A DNA stretch of 64,000 nt from VKMB-3413 sp041027365 (GTDB lineage Bacteria; Pseudomonadota; Alphaproteobacteria; Rhizobiales; Rhizobiaceae): the NCBI RefSeq assembly GCF_041027365.1, contig NZ_JBFTEH010000006.1, positions 1 through 64,000 on the forward strand, written 5' to 3'. Position 1 is the stretch's first letter, and the number at the start of each line of letters is the position of its first letter. Position numbers and translations under genes: made by a program. Below are positions 1-9,551 of the stretch, one piece after another. Below the pieces are notes generated by a model. That model did not search any database. It was not told the origin of the DNA and saw nothing but the letters and a program-made list of their open reading frames with translations.

Positions 1-2
1 TC

Positions 3-248
3 GCCTTCCCCGAGGAAGTCCGCAAAATCATCTATACTACGAATGCTATAGAGGCACTGAACTCAAAGCTTCGCCGGGCTGTCCGCGCCCGCGGCCATTT
101 CCCGAGCGACGACGCGGCGATGAAGCTGCTCTTCCTCGTCTTGAACCGGGCCGAGAAGGAGTGGAAGATGCCACCCCGTGAATGGGCGATGGCCAAGGCT
201 CAGTTCGTCATCCTCTACGGCGACCGCTTCACGCAGGCCATGGCCTGA
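3..248 (+). CDS. IS256-family transposase, C-terminal end (cut by window edge)
   Basis: The open frame enters from the left edge and gives 81 residues before TGA. It contains the hallmark of the Mutator/IS256 group, a TTNAIE stretch followed by NSKLRR, then an FPSDDAA segment and an NRAEKEW helix near the C terminus. These elements encode DDE transposases that move by a copy-out circular intermediate; the visible part holds the C-terminal portion of the catalytic domain. The start and the first two DDE acids lie outside the window, so I cannot say whether the element is intact. DNA just after the stop (about 249-290) probably holds the right inverted end, since a GGCAGTGTCGGG-like sequence appears on the minus strand. 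A 5' fragment of another IS256 gene lies at 37909. Confidence 0.88.
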   Translation, partial: AFPEEVRKIIYTTNAIEALNSKLRRAVRARGHFPSDDAAMKLLFLVLNRAEKEWKMPPREWAMAKAQFVILYGDRFTQAMA

Positions 249-313
249 CAATGTTCAACCGCCCGCCCGCACACGGAATTCCCGACACTGCCGGCTTCTC
301 GACAAAGCCGGGA

Positions 314-907
314 TCAGAGACGGCTGACGCCTGGATCTCTCTGCTTTCGGCGTTTCGAGCTCCGCCGGAGGACGCCCAAGCCGACCAACAGGACGATCGA
401 GCCGATCGGCCAGGACCACTGGCTGAGGTGTTCGATCAAAAGCGACTCGAACCGCAACGCCATCCAGAAGAAGACACCGACGTAGACGAACGCCACACAC
501 GCGTTGATCGCCGCGAACCGGCCGAACCCAATCCGCAGATAGCCGCTGGCGAGGAAGATGGGGGGCAGCAGCCAGGGGACCAGGCGCGCCGTCAGGGAGG
601 CGTAGAAGGTGCTTCCCGTGAGATATTCCCGGCCGGACGCGATGTTGCGGTCCCCGACGAACCGGCGAATTCGGCGCGAGCGCGCCGCGAGGACGCCAAG
701 GCCGTAGAGGAACCAGTCGCTGACGACGACACCGGCGTAAAGGGTCCCGAGCGTCAGCTCCGGCGACAGTTCGCCCGCTGCGACCAGCCCTGCGCCGGCC
801 ACGAGCGCCGCTTCCTCGAGCACGAACGGCCCGAGAAACAGCACCATCAGCTGCAGCGCCGGGTGACCGGCGCACTCTGCGAGATATTGGGTGATCGTAT
901 TCGTCAA
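314..907 (-). CDS. DedA/VTT-family inner-membrane protein
   Basis: A 197-residue membrane protein with hydrophobic segments near residues 18-45, 55-75, 105-130, 135-155 and 165-185. The order of features fits the DedA (SNARE-associated, VTT) fold: an acidic glutamate pair in the first re-entrant segment (VLEEAALVAGAG), a G-x-x-x-D-W-F segment, and a basic RFVGDRN loop followed by an arginine-containing segment (TARLVPWLLPP). DedA proteins act as lipid scramblases or flippases and support membrane homeostasis. The start is TTG at 907, chosen because GAGGGG lies about 8 nt upstream. It is followed on the same strand by nothing obvious, and the IS256 end lies beyond its stop. It may belong functionally with the PAP2 phosphatase upstream, since both classes handle lipid carriers, but this is inference. 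Confidence 0.75.
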   Translation of the reverse strand: MTNTITQYLAECAGHPALQLMVLFLGPFVLEEAALVAGAGLVAAGELSPELTLGTLYAGVVVSDWFLYGLGVLAARSRRIRRFVGDRNIASGREYLTGSTFYASLTARLVPWLLPPIFLASGYLRIGFGRFAAINACVAFVYVGVFFWMALRFESLLIEHLSQWSWPIGSIVLLVGLGVLRRSSKRRKQRDPGVSRL

Positions 908-988
908 GCGGAGCAGCCCCTCGTATCAGGGCAGCAGTGATACCCCTTGCACGCCGATTGGTGGAGACTGCGGCTTTCACCCATGCGA

Positions 989-1420
989 TCAGGCGCTCGC
1001 TTCCCTTTGCACTCTTGCGAGCGTCGACCAGGTCGCCGCGACCGTGGCGAGGGCGCCGATGGCGACGAAGCCGAGAAGAAGCGCGAAAGGATAGGACAGC
1101 GCGTCCGGCGGCGGGTCGAAGATGCCGGAGAGGAGCTTCACCAGCATCTCTGCCGCCACGACGCCGATCGCTGCGCCCGCGATCGCGCCGGGGACGAGAA
1201 CGAGAAGCGCCTCGCTCCAGAGGAAGCCGCCGATGTCGCGCGCCGTCGCGCCGAGGGCGGCGAGGATCTCGGCCGTGCGCCGACGCTCGGCGAAGCCGAG
1301 GAACAGCATCAGGCCGGTGGCGCCGGACAGGAGCACGACCGCGAAGGCCAGTTCGATGGCGGTCAGCCGGCTGAGGTCCACAGCGCTGACCGAACGATGG
1401 TTCTGGTCCGAAAGGTCATG
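989..1420 (-). pseudogene. C-terminal fragment of an FtsX-like ABC permease
   Basis: From a possible GTG at 1381 the frame gives 130 residues with three membrane segments (about residues 8-30, 55-85 and 100-120). It ends with the pattern of an FtsX/MacB-type permease C terminus: an AERRRTAEILAALGA motif between the first two segments (the coupling segment typical of this family), then two helices. Full permeases of this class are 380-850 residues, so most of the protein is missing. The frame stays open upstream without a start codon as far as the PAP2 gene, whose stop codon lies at 1416-1418. This suggests the 5' part was lost by a deletion that joined the PAP2 gene here. It is probably not functional, though translational coupling to the PAP2 stop cannot be excluded. 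Confidence 0.6.
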
Positions 1421-2036
1421 TGATCTCCTGATGCTTCTTGAGGTGGATTCGCTCAGCGACGTCCTCCAGCCCGAGACCTGCGTAAGCCAGTTCCATGAGG
1501 TCTCGGCAGAAGGTGGCGAAGTCGTTCAACCGATGCAGGCGGAAGATCGAGGCGGCGGCGACGCCGAGCAGCGCCGCGGCGAGAATGTCGGTCGGGAAGT
1601 GTATTCCGAGCGCGACCCGCGCCGCTCCGACCGCCAGCGCGGCCAGCGCGACCGCCGAACCGCTCCATCGCCTTTCGCCGATGAGGAGCGCGGCCGCGAC
1701 CGCGCTCATGACGGCGACGTGGTCGCTGGGAAACGAGCTGTCGAGGACGTGTCCCGTCACGTTCGGTGCGAGGCCGAGCGCAAACGGCCGGGGGACGTAG
1801 AAGAGGAAGGAGAGCATGCCGGACACGCTCAGCGCGACGCCGGCCGAAAGGGCCGCGGTGACCGCCGCCTGTCGCGCGCTCCCCTCGCCGCGGATCCAGA
1901 GCCAGACGAGCGTCGCCGGAACGACGAAGATGACCCAGCTGGCCGTCGCCTCGGACAGGTCCAGGAGCCAGGGATGCGCCGCAAGCGTCGGCCCTGCGGC
2001 CGTGACGGCAAGATGGTCGAAGCTGATCGTGGACAA
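1416..2036 (-). CDS. PAP2-family (undecaprenyl-diphosphatase-like) phosphatase
   Basis: A 206-residue integral membrane phosphatase. The three family signatures are visible in order: a KxxxxxxRP-type element reduced to FYVPRPF, then SFPSDH (the PSGH-type box with catalytic His), then ARVALGIHFPTD (the SR-x5-H-x3-D box, again with catalytic His). Five or six hydrophobic segments surround them. BcrC-like members dephosphorylate undecaprenyl diphosphate on the periplasmic face; others act on phosphatidate or related lipids, and the sequence does not decide between these. I choose a TTG start at 2036 because AAGGAGGT sits 7 nt upstream (2044-2051); a start 11 codons earlier lacks such a site. The 3' end abuts an FtsX permease fragment. 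Confidence 0.8.
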   Translation of the reverse strand: MSTISFDHLAVTAAGPTLAAHPWLLDLSEATASWVIFVVPATLVWLWIRGEGSARQAAVTAALSAGVALSVSGMLSFLFYVPRPFALGLAPNVTGHVLDSSFPSDHVAVMSAVAAALLIGERRWSGSAVALAALAVGAARVALGIHFPTDILAAALLGVAAASIFRLHRLNDFATFCRDLMELAYAGLGLEDVAERIHLKKHQEIT

Positions 2037-2365
2037 GGCTTGCACCTCCTTCGCTGCGCAAGATGGCAAGCGGAAGTGGGGAGAGCTTTGCCGACTCTAT
2101 ACGGATCGGTAATTAGGCCGCCGGGGCCTTGGAATTCGGCGGTGGCCGCAGACCCGCAGCCTCGCACGATCCCTCCGCATCGGCCGGTGCCGAACCGGCC
2201 GGAGCGCCCCGCGGCACCGGCGCCCCGACCATCGCACGAGCAAGGCCTTCCGGCCGCCGACTGAAAGCGGAGTGAAAGCTAGCCCCGCTATGCTCCGACC
2301 CAGCCGACTGCACGGCCGGGGCGAGGAGACCCGGACCCGCAATCGGTTTGGGAGGAGTTATCTTG

Positions 2366-2431
2366 ATGCTGATCTGGCAATTCTTGCCGGCCGGTCTCGC
2401 GACGGCCGCTTGCGCGGTGGCGCGCCGATGA
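2366..2431 (+). CDS. 21-codon leader ORF coupled to the ABC ATPase
   Basis: ATG at 2366 is preceded by GGAGGAG at 2351-2357 with 8 nt spacing, the best ribosome site in this region. The frame codes 21 residues (MLIWQFLPAG... ending in ARR) and its TGA overlaps the ATG of the ATPase gene in an ATGA. The ATPase start itself has no good site of its own, so translation of the transporter probably depends on ribosomes ending this short frame. The peptide is hydrophobic in its first half. It could be a coupling device or a regulatory leader; no run of regulatory codons is obvious. Whether the peptide itself has a role cannot be judged. Confidence 0.45.
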   Translation: MLIWQFLPAGLATAACAVARR

Positions 2432-3270
2432 GTGCGCGCAGCGAGGGTCTCGGCGGCGTCGAGCTTTCCAACGTCACCAAGCGCTTCGTCTCGCCGACGG
2501 GCGCCGCGATGACCGCGATCCGCAACGTCGATCTGACGGTGGAGCCCGGCCAGTTCTGCGCCATCGTCGGCCCGACCGGCTGCGGCAAGTCGACCACGCT
2601 GACGCTCGCCGCAGGGCTGGAGCGGCCGACCGCCGGCACCGTGCGCGTGTCCGGGCAGCCCGTGGACGGCATCACCCGGAACGTCAGCTTCATGTTCCAG
2701 ACGGACGCCCTCCTGCCCTGGAAGCCGGTGCTCGACAACGTGGCGCTCGGTCCGATGTTCAAGGGCACTCCGCGCCGGGAAGCCCATGCCCGGGCGATGG
2801 ACTGGCTGCGCACGGTGGGCCTTTCCGGCTTCGAGCACCATTACCCGCACCAGCTGTCCGGCGGCATGCGCAAGCGCGTCAGCCTCGCGGCCGCGCTGAT
2901 CAACGAGCCGTCGGTGCTGTTGATGGACGAGCCCTTCTCGGCGCTCGACGTCCAGACCCGCGCGATCATGTCGAACGAGCTCCTGACGCTGTGGGACCGC
3001 CGGCGACCGTCGGTGATGTTCGTCACCCACGATCTGGAAGAGGCGATCGGGCTCGCCGACAAGGTGGTGGTGATCACCGCCGGCCCCGGAACGGTCAAGG
3101 CTGTCTTCGACATCGACCTGCCGCGCCCGCGCGGCGCGGTGCAGGACATCCGCTTCGATCCACGGTTCCTCGAACTCTACCGGCAGATCTGGGCGGCGCT
3201 GCGCGAGGAGGTGGACGAAGCCTATTCCCGCTCGGCGACCGCCGCCAAGGCGCAAGGGGCCCGCGCATGA
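2428..3270 (+). CDS. ABC transporter ATPase, nitrate/sulfonate/taurine type
   Basis: A 280-residue nucleotide-binding subunit of an importer. Walker A GPTGCGKST is near residue 49, a Q-loop Q follows in SFMFQTD, the signature is LSGGMRKRV (near 145), Walker B plus D-loop is VLLMDEPFSALD, and the switch His is in VTHDLEEA. The spacing and the DALLPW motif match the NrtD/SsuB/TauB/ThiZ class. The ATG at 2428 was chosen because the leader frame ends on it and because the family begins about 15 residues before the first strand. The stop overlaps the permease start by 4 nt. It powers uptake of the ligand delivered by one or both downstream binding proteins; the substrate is unknown. Confidence 0.92.
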   Translation: MSARSEGLGGVELSNVTKRFVSPTGAAMTAIRNVDLTVEPGQFCAIVGPTGCGKSTTLTLAAGLERPTAGTVRVSGQPVDGITRNVSFMFQTDALLPWKPVLDNVALGPMFKGTPRREAHARAMDWLRTVGLSGFEHHYPHQLSGGMRKRVSLAAALINEPSVLLMDEPFSALDVQTRAIMSNELLTLWDRRRPSVMFVTHDLEEAIGLADKVVVITAGPGTVKAVFDIDLPRPRGAVQDIRFDPRFLELYRQIWAALREEVDEAYSRSATAAKAQGARA

Positions 3271-4148
3271 GCGTCGCGACCATGGACATCCCGCACGAGG
3301 CTGCGTCCGACGAGGCGAGCCTGGCGCAGCAGGCACGGCAGCGGGCACGCCGGCACCGTCAGCTGGTGCTCCTCGGACAGCTGGCGATCCTCCTCGTCAT
3401 CGTCGCCGGCTGGCAGATCGCGGCGGTGACCGGCTTCATCGATCCGTTCTTCTTCGGCTCGCCCTGGGGAATCTGCGTGCGTCTCTGGGACTGGGCGCTG
3501 AACGGCACCGCCTACGGCTCCTTCTGGCTGCAGATCTGGGTGACGCTGGAAGAGTCGATCCTCGGCTTCGTCGTCGGCGTCGTCAGCGGCATCGTCTTCG
3601 GCGTGCTGCTCGGCGAGATCCGCTACCTCGCCGAGGTGATCGGGCCCTACATCAAGATCGTCAACGCGCTGCCGCGCATCGTGCTCGGCTCGATCTTCGT
3701 GATGTGGCTCGGCCTCGGCCTCCCCTCGAAGGTGCTCCTGGCCGCGGTGCTGGTGTTCTTCGTCGTGTTCTTCAACGCCTTCCAGGGCGTGCGCAGCGTC
3801 GACCGCAACCTGATCTCCAACGCCCGCATCCTCGGTGCGTCGCGGCTGCAGGTGGTGCGCCACGTGGTGTTCCCCTCGGCGATGACCTGGATCATCGCGA
3901 GCCTGCACGTCGCCCTCGGCTTCTCGATCATCGGCGCGATCGTCGGCGAGTTCCTCGGCTCGCAGCGCGGGCTCGGCCTCGTGATCGCGACCGCCCAGAA
4001 CACCTTCGACGCCAACGGCGTCTTCGGCGCCATGCTGGTCATCGGCGGGCTCGCACTCAGCGCGGAATGGCTGATGGCCAAGCTCGAGAAGCGGCTTCTC
4101 GCCTGGCAGCCCGGCAACAGCCGCGACAGCGCCATCCAGGGGACCTGA
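3267..4148 (+). CDS. ABC transporter permease, SsuC/TauC/NrtB type
   Basis: A 293-residue membrane subunit. The first 35 residues are charged and cytoplasmic, followed by about six membrane segments. The EAA loop that docks on the ATPase is seen as NARILGASRLQVVRHVVFPSA (residues about 185-205). ALPRIVLGSIFVMWLG and FLGSQRGLG are also typical of the SsuC/TauC group. The start is the ATG at 3267 that overlaps the ATPase stop (ATGA). Permease and ATPase almost certainly act as a homodimer pair, and the first binding protein follows after 77 nt. Nothing in the sequence fixes the substrate. Confidence 0.92.
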   Translation: MSVATMDIPHEAASDEASLAQQARQRARRHRQLVLLGQLAILLVIVAGWQIAAVTGFIDPFFFGSPWGICVRLWDWALNGTAYGSFWLQIWVTLEESILGFVVGVVSGIVFGVLLGEIRYLAEVIGPYIKIVNALPRIVLGSIFVMWLGLGLPSKVLLAAVLVFFVVFFNAFQGVRSVDRNLISNARILGASRLQVVRHVVFPSAMTWIIASLHVALGFSIIGAIVGEFLGSQRGLGLVIATAQNTFDANGVFGAMLVIGGLALSAEWLMAKLEKRLLAWQPGNSRDSAIQGT

Positions 4149-4225
4149 CCGGCGCGAAAGCGCAGGCCGGCAGATCCCCATGACAGAAATCCAGACGACT
4201 GGATGATCCAACGGAGGAGGAATCG

Positions 4226-5281
4226 ATGAATCTGACGAAGAAGACCGGCCTGACGGCGACCGCACTGGCGCTCGCCCTCGCCCTGCCCGGCGCTGCGGCG
4301 CTGTCCGCCCCGGCCGCGGCCGCCGACGCACCGACCGTGACGCTGATGGTCGGCGGCATCGACAAGCAGATCTACCTGCCCTACCAGCTCGCCAAGAGCC
4401 TCGGCATGTACAAGAAGTACGGCGTCAACGTCGAGCTCTCGACAGAGCAGAACGGCGGCGTCGGCGCCGAGGACGCGGTGATCTCCGGCCAGGTCGACAT
4501 GGCGGGCGCCTGGTACAACCACACGATCGAGTTCCAGGAGAAGGGCAAGGACGTCATCGGCATCGTCCAGCTGTCGGTCGCGCCGGGCGAGCGGATCATG
4601 TGCGCCAAGGGCACCGACATCAAGTCGCCGAAGGACTGGAAGGGCAAGTCGGTCGGCGTCACCGATCTCGGCTCCGGCACGGATGCGCTGGTCAGCTACG
4701 TCTCCGCCCGCGCCGGACTGAAGCCGAACGACTACAGCAAGATCGCGGCGGGTGCCGGCCAGACCATGATCGCGGCCCTGAAGTTCGGCAAGGCCGCCTG
4801 CGGCATCACCAGTCAGCCGACGGTCAACGCCATCGAGAAGCTCGGCGTCGGCTATTCCGCCATCGACCTGTCGACGGGCGCAGGCGTCCAGAAGTGGCTC
4901 GGCGGCGACTATCCCGCGGCGACCGTGCTGGTGCGCGCCGACTGGGCCGCCAAGCACAAGAAGGAGACGCAAGGCGTCGTCGACGCGCTGGTTGCGACTT
5001 TGGAGTGGATGAAGACCCATTCGCCGGCAGACGTCGCCAACGTCATGCCGAAGGACTTCGTCTCGAACCAGCTGACCTCGAAGGAAGAATACGTCGCTGC
5101 CCTGATGAAGGACTGGGGCCAGTACAACCTCGACGGGCTGGGCACGATGCCGAAGAGCGGGCCGCAGACGGTCTACGACATCGAGAAGGCGGCGGGGAAG
5201 GTCCACAAGAAGGTCGACCTGTCCAAGACCTACACCAACCAGTACGTCGACGCGGCGAAGAAGAAGGAAGGCATCAAGTAG
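4226..5281 (+). CDS. ABC transporter substrate-binding protein (NMT1/SsuA-like), first copy
   Basis: A 351-residue periplasmic protein. It has a clear signal peptide (MNLTKK start, hydrophobic core, AAAADA cleavage region near residue 35), then a NMT1/THI5-like fold. LMVGGIDKQIYLPYQLA sits at the start of the mature protein, a D-L-G-S-G-T ligand loop lies mid-protein (near 150), and TYTNQYVDAA is near the C terminus. GGAGGAGG precedes the ATG by about 6 nt. The family binds small ligands such as aliphatic sulfonates, nitrate or pyrimidine precursors. A diverged copy lies 122 nt downstream. The deviation from named family members means the ligand should be treated as unknown. Confidence 0.9.
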   Translation: MNLTKKTGLTATALALALALPGAAALSAPAAAADAPTVTLMVGGIDKQIYLPYQLAKSLGMYKKYGVNVELSTEQNGGVGAEDAVISGQVDMAGAWYNHTIEFQEKGKDVIGIVQLSVAPGERIMCAKGTDIKSPKDWKGKSVGVTDLGSGTDALVSYVSARAGLKPNDYSKIAAGAGQTMIAALKFGKAACGITSQPTVNAIEKLGVGYSAIDLSTGAGVQKWLGGDYPAATVLVRADWAAKHKKETQGVVDALVATLEWMKTHSPADVANVMPKDFVSNQLTSKEEYVAALMKDWGQYNLDGLGTMPKSGPQTVYDIEKAAGKVHKKVDLSKTYTNQYVDAAKKKEGIK

Positions 5282-5403
5282 GTCCTTTCGTTCCGTCCGA
5301 GGCAGGGGCGCCGCAGTGCCCCTGCCCCAGCGCGAGCGGGTGTAAACTCCGACAGGAGTTCGACAGATTGCATGCTGCACGAGCGGGAGGAGAGCGCGGC
5401 AGA

Positions 5404-6420
5404 ATGTCGGTCACGATGCGCAAGTTTCTTCTCCGCGCGGCCCGGCTGCTCGGCTGCATCGCCTTCGTCGCCGCGCCGACGGCCGCGCAGGCCGAGCATG
5501 TCGCGCTGATGGTCGGGGGGATCGAGAAGCAGATCTATCTGCCGCTGATCCTCGCCCGTCAGCTGCACTACTTTTCGGACGAGGGACTGGACGTCGAGAT
5601 CCTCTCGGAGCCTGCCGGAGCCGAGGCGGCCGACGAGATGCTGGCCGGGGCCGCGCAAGGGGTGATCGGCTTCTACGACCACACGATCCAGCTGCAGGCG
5701 CTCGGCAAGTACACCGAATCCGTCGTCCAGTTCAGCAAGGTTCCAGGCGAGGTCGAGCTGGTCTCAAGCCGCCACCCGGAGGTGCGCAGGGTGGCGGACC
5801 TTCGCGGCCTCAAGCTCGGCGTCAGCGGCCTCGGATCCTCGACTGAATTTCTCACCGAATACCTCCTCACCCGCGCCGGGCTGAAGATGCGCGACGTCAC
5901 GCCGGTGCCGGTCGGGGCGGGAGACCCGCTGATCGCCGCGCTTCGCAAGGATCACATCCAGGCAGCGATGACGAGCGAGCCGACCGTCTCGCGGCTGCTG
6001 GCCACCGGCGAGGCGCGTGTTCTGGTGGATCTGCGCAGCGTGGCCGGAACGCGCGCGGCCCTCGGCGGCCTCTATCCCGCCGCCTGCCTCTACATGGAGA
6101 GCGGTGGGGTGGCGGCACATCCCGTCACGGTGCAGAAGCTGGCGAACGCCTTTGTGAGGACCCTGCACTTCATCGCCAGCCACGACAGCAGCACGATCGC
6201 GAGCCTCGTGCCGCCCGACTTCTATGCCGACGACCGGGCGACCTATGTCCACGCGCTCGCGGAAGGGAAGGCGATGTTCACCCCCGACGGGCGCATGCCG
6301 GCCGGCGGGCCGAAGGACGTCCTCGCCGTCCTGTCGCAGTTCATGGAGAGCGTCGGCCCCGCCTCGATCGACCTGAAGCGGACCTACACCAACGCCTTCG
6401 TCGACGCCGCCGGCCGCTGA
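5404..6420 (+). CDS. Second, diverged substrate-binding protein of the same family
   Basis: A 338-residue paralogue of the gene upstream. It shares LMVGGIEKQIYLPLILA after the signal peptide (cleavage near AQAEH, residue 30), the GLGSSTE ligand loop, a TSEPTV segment matching TSQPTV of the first copy, and the C-terminal TYTNAFVDAA. Elsewhere it differs widely. The ATG at 5404 has GGGAGGAGAG about 9 nt upstream. The two copies could widen the range of ligands for one transporter. Alternatively, this copy could present ligand to the sensor kinase encoded convergently at its 3' end, whose stop lies inside this gene (37 nt overlap). That link is inferred from position only. Confidence 0.88.
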   Translation: MSVTMRKFLLRAARLLGCIAFVAAPTAAQAEHVALMVGGIEKQIYLPLILARQLHYFSDEGLDVEILSEPAGAEAADEMLAGAAQGVIGFYDHTIQLQALGKYTESVVQFSKVPGEVELVSSRHPEVRRVADLRGLKLGVSGLGSSTEFLTEYLLTRAGLKMRDVTPVPVGAGDPLIAALRKDHIQAAMTSEPTVSRLLATGEARVLVDLRSVAGTRAALGGLYPAACLYMESGGVAAHPVTVQKLANAFVRTLHFIASHDSSTIASLVPPDFYADDRATYVHALAEGKAMFTPDGRMPAGGPKDVLAVLSQFMESVGPASIDLKRTYTNAFVDAAGR

Positions 6421-7807
6421 GCCAGCGGCAGCGACAGCCGCACCGCGAACCCTTTCCCGCACGGGGGATCGATCAGTTCGGCCCATCCCGCGAACATCTC
6501 GGCGATCTCCGCAACGATCGCGAGGCCGAGGCCGCTGCCTCCCCCCGCCACATCGTGGCCGCGCTGGAAACGCTGGAAGACGCGCGCACGATCCTGCGGC
6601 GCGATCCCCCGCCCCGTATCGCTCACGGTCAGGACGGCCATCTGACCGTTCCGCGCCACAGACACCGTCGCGACGGCTCCGGACCCCGCATGCACGACCG
6701 CATTGTCGACGAGGTTCGCCACCGTCTCACGCAGGAGGACGGTGCTCGCGGCGACGATGCATGGCCCATCCGAATTCACCGCCAGTTCCACCCCTGCATC
6801 GAGCGCCAGGGGCGCGATCGTGGCGGCCACGTCGCGAGCCAGCGCCGAGAGATCGACCGTTTCGACCGCCAGCTGTGCGCGCTCATGCTCGACCCGGCCG
6901 AGGGTCAGGAGCTGGCTGGTCACGCGCGCCATTGCCGTCAGCGTGCCGTCGATCTCGGCGAGGACGGCCGATACCTCCGCCGGATCGCTGCCTCGGCGCG
7001 CCAGCGCGACTTGCGTCTTCATCACCGCCAGCGGCGTGCGCAGCTGGTGCGCGGTCGAATCGAGGAAGCGCCGCTGGCGCTGCAGATAGGCGGACAATCG
7101 CGTCATATGATCATTGAGCGCCTGCACCAGCGGCCGAACCTCCGACTGCACCGCTGCCGTCGAGAACGGCTCGAACGCGTCGGCAGGTCGGTCCAAAACG
7201 GCGCGACGCAGCCGGAGCAGCGGCTGCAGCTCCCAGGTGATCCCGACCCAGATCGCGATCGCGGCCGCCACCACCAGCGCGGCCTGCTCCAGGAAGCCGC
7301 TGAGCCAGAGGCTTCGGACCATCGCCTCGCGGGCTTTCAGCGTCTCGCCGACCATCACCACGACCGGTTCGACCCCCGTCGGCGCGATGACCGGCTGGCG
7401 CAGCACCACGGCATCCATCGCCTCGTCGCGGAACTGCCGCGGCAGGTAGAGCGCGTCGAAGGAAGCGGGAAGCGGATCAGGCGGGTCGAGACCGGGAAAG
7501 CCGGCGATCAGGTCGCCGCCCCTGTCGAAGACGGCGTAGGAGACCTCGTCGTGATTGTCCGTGGAAAACAGCTCCAGCGCCGCGGGCGGCACGACCACCC
7601 GGATGGCATCGTCGCGATAGCGCGTCTGCTCAGCGATCATCCGCGCGGACGACAGGAGCTGGCGATGCATGACGAGCGTCGCCTGGCGAAAGGCCGAGGC
7701 GAAGGAGAGCCAGAGGCTGACGCCGAGGATCGCGGTGATCGGGACGATCATCCAGACGATCAGGCGGACCCGCAGGCTGCCGGCCGGCCGCGGCCTTGGG
7801 TCTCGCC

Positions 7808-7811
<4 letters not shown>
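6384..7811 (-). CDS. Sensor histidine kinase, TctE-like
   Basis: A 475-residue membrane kinase. The first membrane segment is at about residues 14-35, a periplasmic domain of the TctE/2CSK_N kind spans 36-170, and a second segment lies at about 172-192. The H-box is DSTAHQLRTPL (phospho-His near 255), the N-box is NLVDNAVVHA, G1 is DTGRGI and G2 is GSGLGLAI. A classical HAMP domain is not evident. The GTG start overlaps the response regulator stop in GTGA, so the pair is coupled, with the regulator gene first. TctE-type kinases usually sense small organic ligands or the binding protein that carries them, and this gene converges on an ABC importer. That makes the transporter a likely target, by inference. 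Confidence 0.9.
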
Positions 7812-8479
<668 letters not shown>

Positions 8480-8847
8480 GGGGTTTGCCCTGTCATTCTC
8501 AATCGTCCGGCGCCACCGACGCGTCTGCGGACAATGCGGCCGCCACGCGAGGCGGATGCCGTTGCGCCTTCGGCGACAGGCGTTACGCCCGCTCTTCCGC
8601 CGCGGGGTGGCGAGCGGCAGGTGGCGGCGGCTGATCGTCAGCCTGCACTGCGGCTGTGCCTAAGTCCAGAATCCGCAAGAAGCCATCCGGCGATGAGGTT
8701 AGGAAGAACCGAAGTGCTCCGGGGCAGGACTGATGGCGGGATTCCCGGTCCCCCTTAGGGGCACGCCGGTGTCGAACAATCACTCTCGCGCCGGGGGCGT
8801 CCCCCGGCGATCGCCGGGAGACGCTGTATCGATCGAGGAGGCCAGGC
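8480..8847. other. Intergenic stretch without a convincing gene
   Basis: About 370 bases between the response regulator start and the PepSY gene stop. The open frames here are arginine-rich shadows without ribosome sites. The only structure I see is the GC-rich hairpin at 8790-8808. The promoter of the TctD/TctE-like operon must lie on the minus strand near 8480-8560. Confidence 0.6.
8790..8808 (-). terminator. GC-rich hairpin downstream of the PepSY gene
   Basis: GCCGGGGG and CCCCCGGC form a perfect 8-bp stem around a 3-nt loop, 40-58 nt after the PepSY stop. There is no T-run on the minus strand, so Rho-independent termination is doubtful. Confidence 0.35.
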
Positions 8848-9240
8848 TCAGTTGGCGTCTTCACCGGTCTCGCCGGCGTCGGACTGCTCGCCCTCGGCGG
8901 CGTCGCCCTTGTCGGAGGAGCCGTTCTCCATCTGCGGGTTCTGGTCGACGGCCCCGGTCGAGGGGTCGACCATGACGGTCTTCACCGAGCCGTCGTTCTG
9001 GGCGAGGTCGACCTCCCAGCCCTTGGTGCCGGATTCGTCGGCGAGACCGGCGTCGACGGCATGGCCGCCGGCGGCCTTCTCGGCGGCCTGGACCGCCTGC
9101 GTCATCGAGACCTTGGCGTTGGCGGCGGCATTCGCCATCTGCGCCGACTGGCCGGTTCCCGCCGCGCTGGCGGCGCTTCCGGCGGCCGCCAGCATGGCGG
9201 TTCCGAGGATCGCGGCAGTGGTGGCATGTCTGAAGTTCAT
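8848..9240 (-). CDS. Small exported PepSY-domain protein
   Basis: A 130-residue protein with a signal peptide (hydrophobic residues 8-25, cleavage near AASAAG), then a PepSY-like domain. A helix, MTQAVQAAEKAAGGHAVDA, leads into strands with KGWEVDLAQNDGSVKTVMVDPSTG. The C-terminal 30 residues are acidic and low in complexity (GDAAEGEQSDAGETG). PepSY domains are found in protease inhibitors and in small periplasmic proteins that accompany two-component systems. This one lies on the same strand as the two-component pair at 10199-12299, with only the 103-residue exported protein between. The role is unknown. Confidence 0.8.
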   Translation of the reverse strand: MNFRHATTAAILGTAMLAAAGSAASAAGTGQSAQMANAAANAKVSMTQAVQAAEKAAGGHAVDAGLADESGTKGWEVDLAQNDGSVKTVMVDPSTGAVDQNPQMENGSSDKGDAAEGEQSDAGETGEDAN

Positions 9241-9483
9241 GTCGATTTTCCCTGTTGAAACCGAGACTTATCCCCCGGCTCCCTTCAGATGGACCCGCAA
9301 GGTTTCGACAAAGGCTCCGGGAGAATACGGATCGGTATAGCGAGCGGTTGCCGGAGCCGGAGCCTCGGGAGCCCGCCACGGCGGGTCGCCTGCGTGCCGA
9401 TGCAGATCGACCGGCGCGCCCTTTACAGCCAAGGCGCCCGCCGATGCCCGGCCATCTTTCGGGGCATCGACAGGCGACGACGC

Positions 9484-9523
9484 AAAACGGCCTGCGCCGG
9501 GCGCTTGCGGCGCCCGGCGCAGG
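9484..9523 (-). terminator. Strong Rho-independent terminator
   Basis: A perfect 14-bp GC-rich stem (9491-9504 pairs with 9510-9523) with a 5-nt loop. On the minus strand it is followed by CCGTTTTG, giving a short U-tract. It lies 29 nt after the stop of the small exported protein gene and should end that transcript. Confidence 0.8.
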
Positions 9524-9551
9524 TTCCTCGTCTGACGCCCGGACCGTTTGC

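Noticed and set aside
2100..2340. Possible riboswitch before the ABC operon
   Set aside because: No CTGAGA-type thiamine-box core or other known riboswitch core was found, and the ligand class alone is not evidence.
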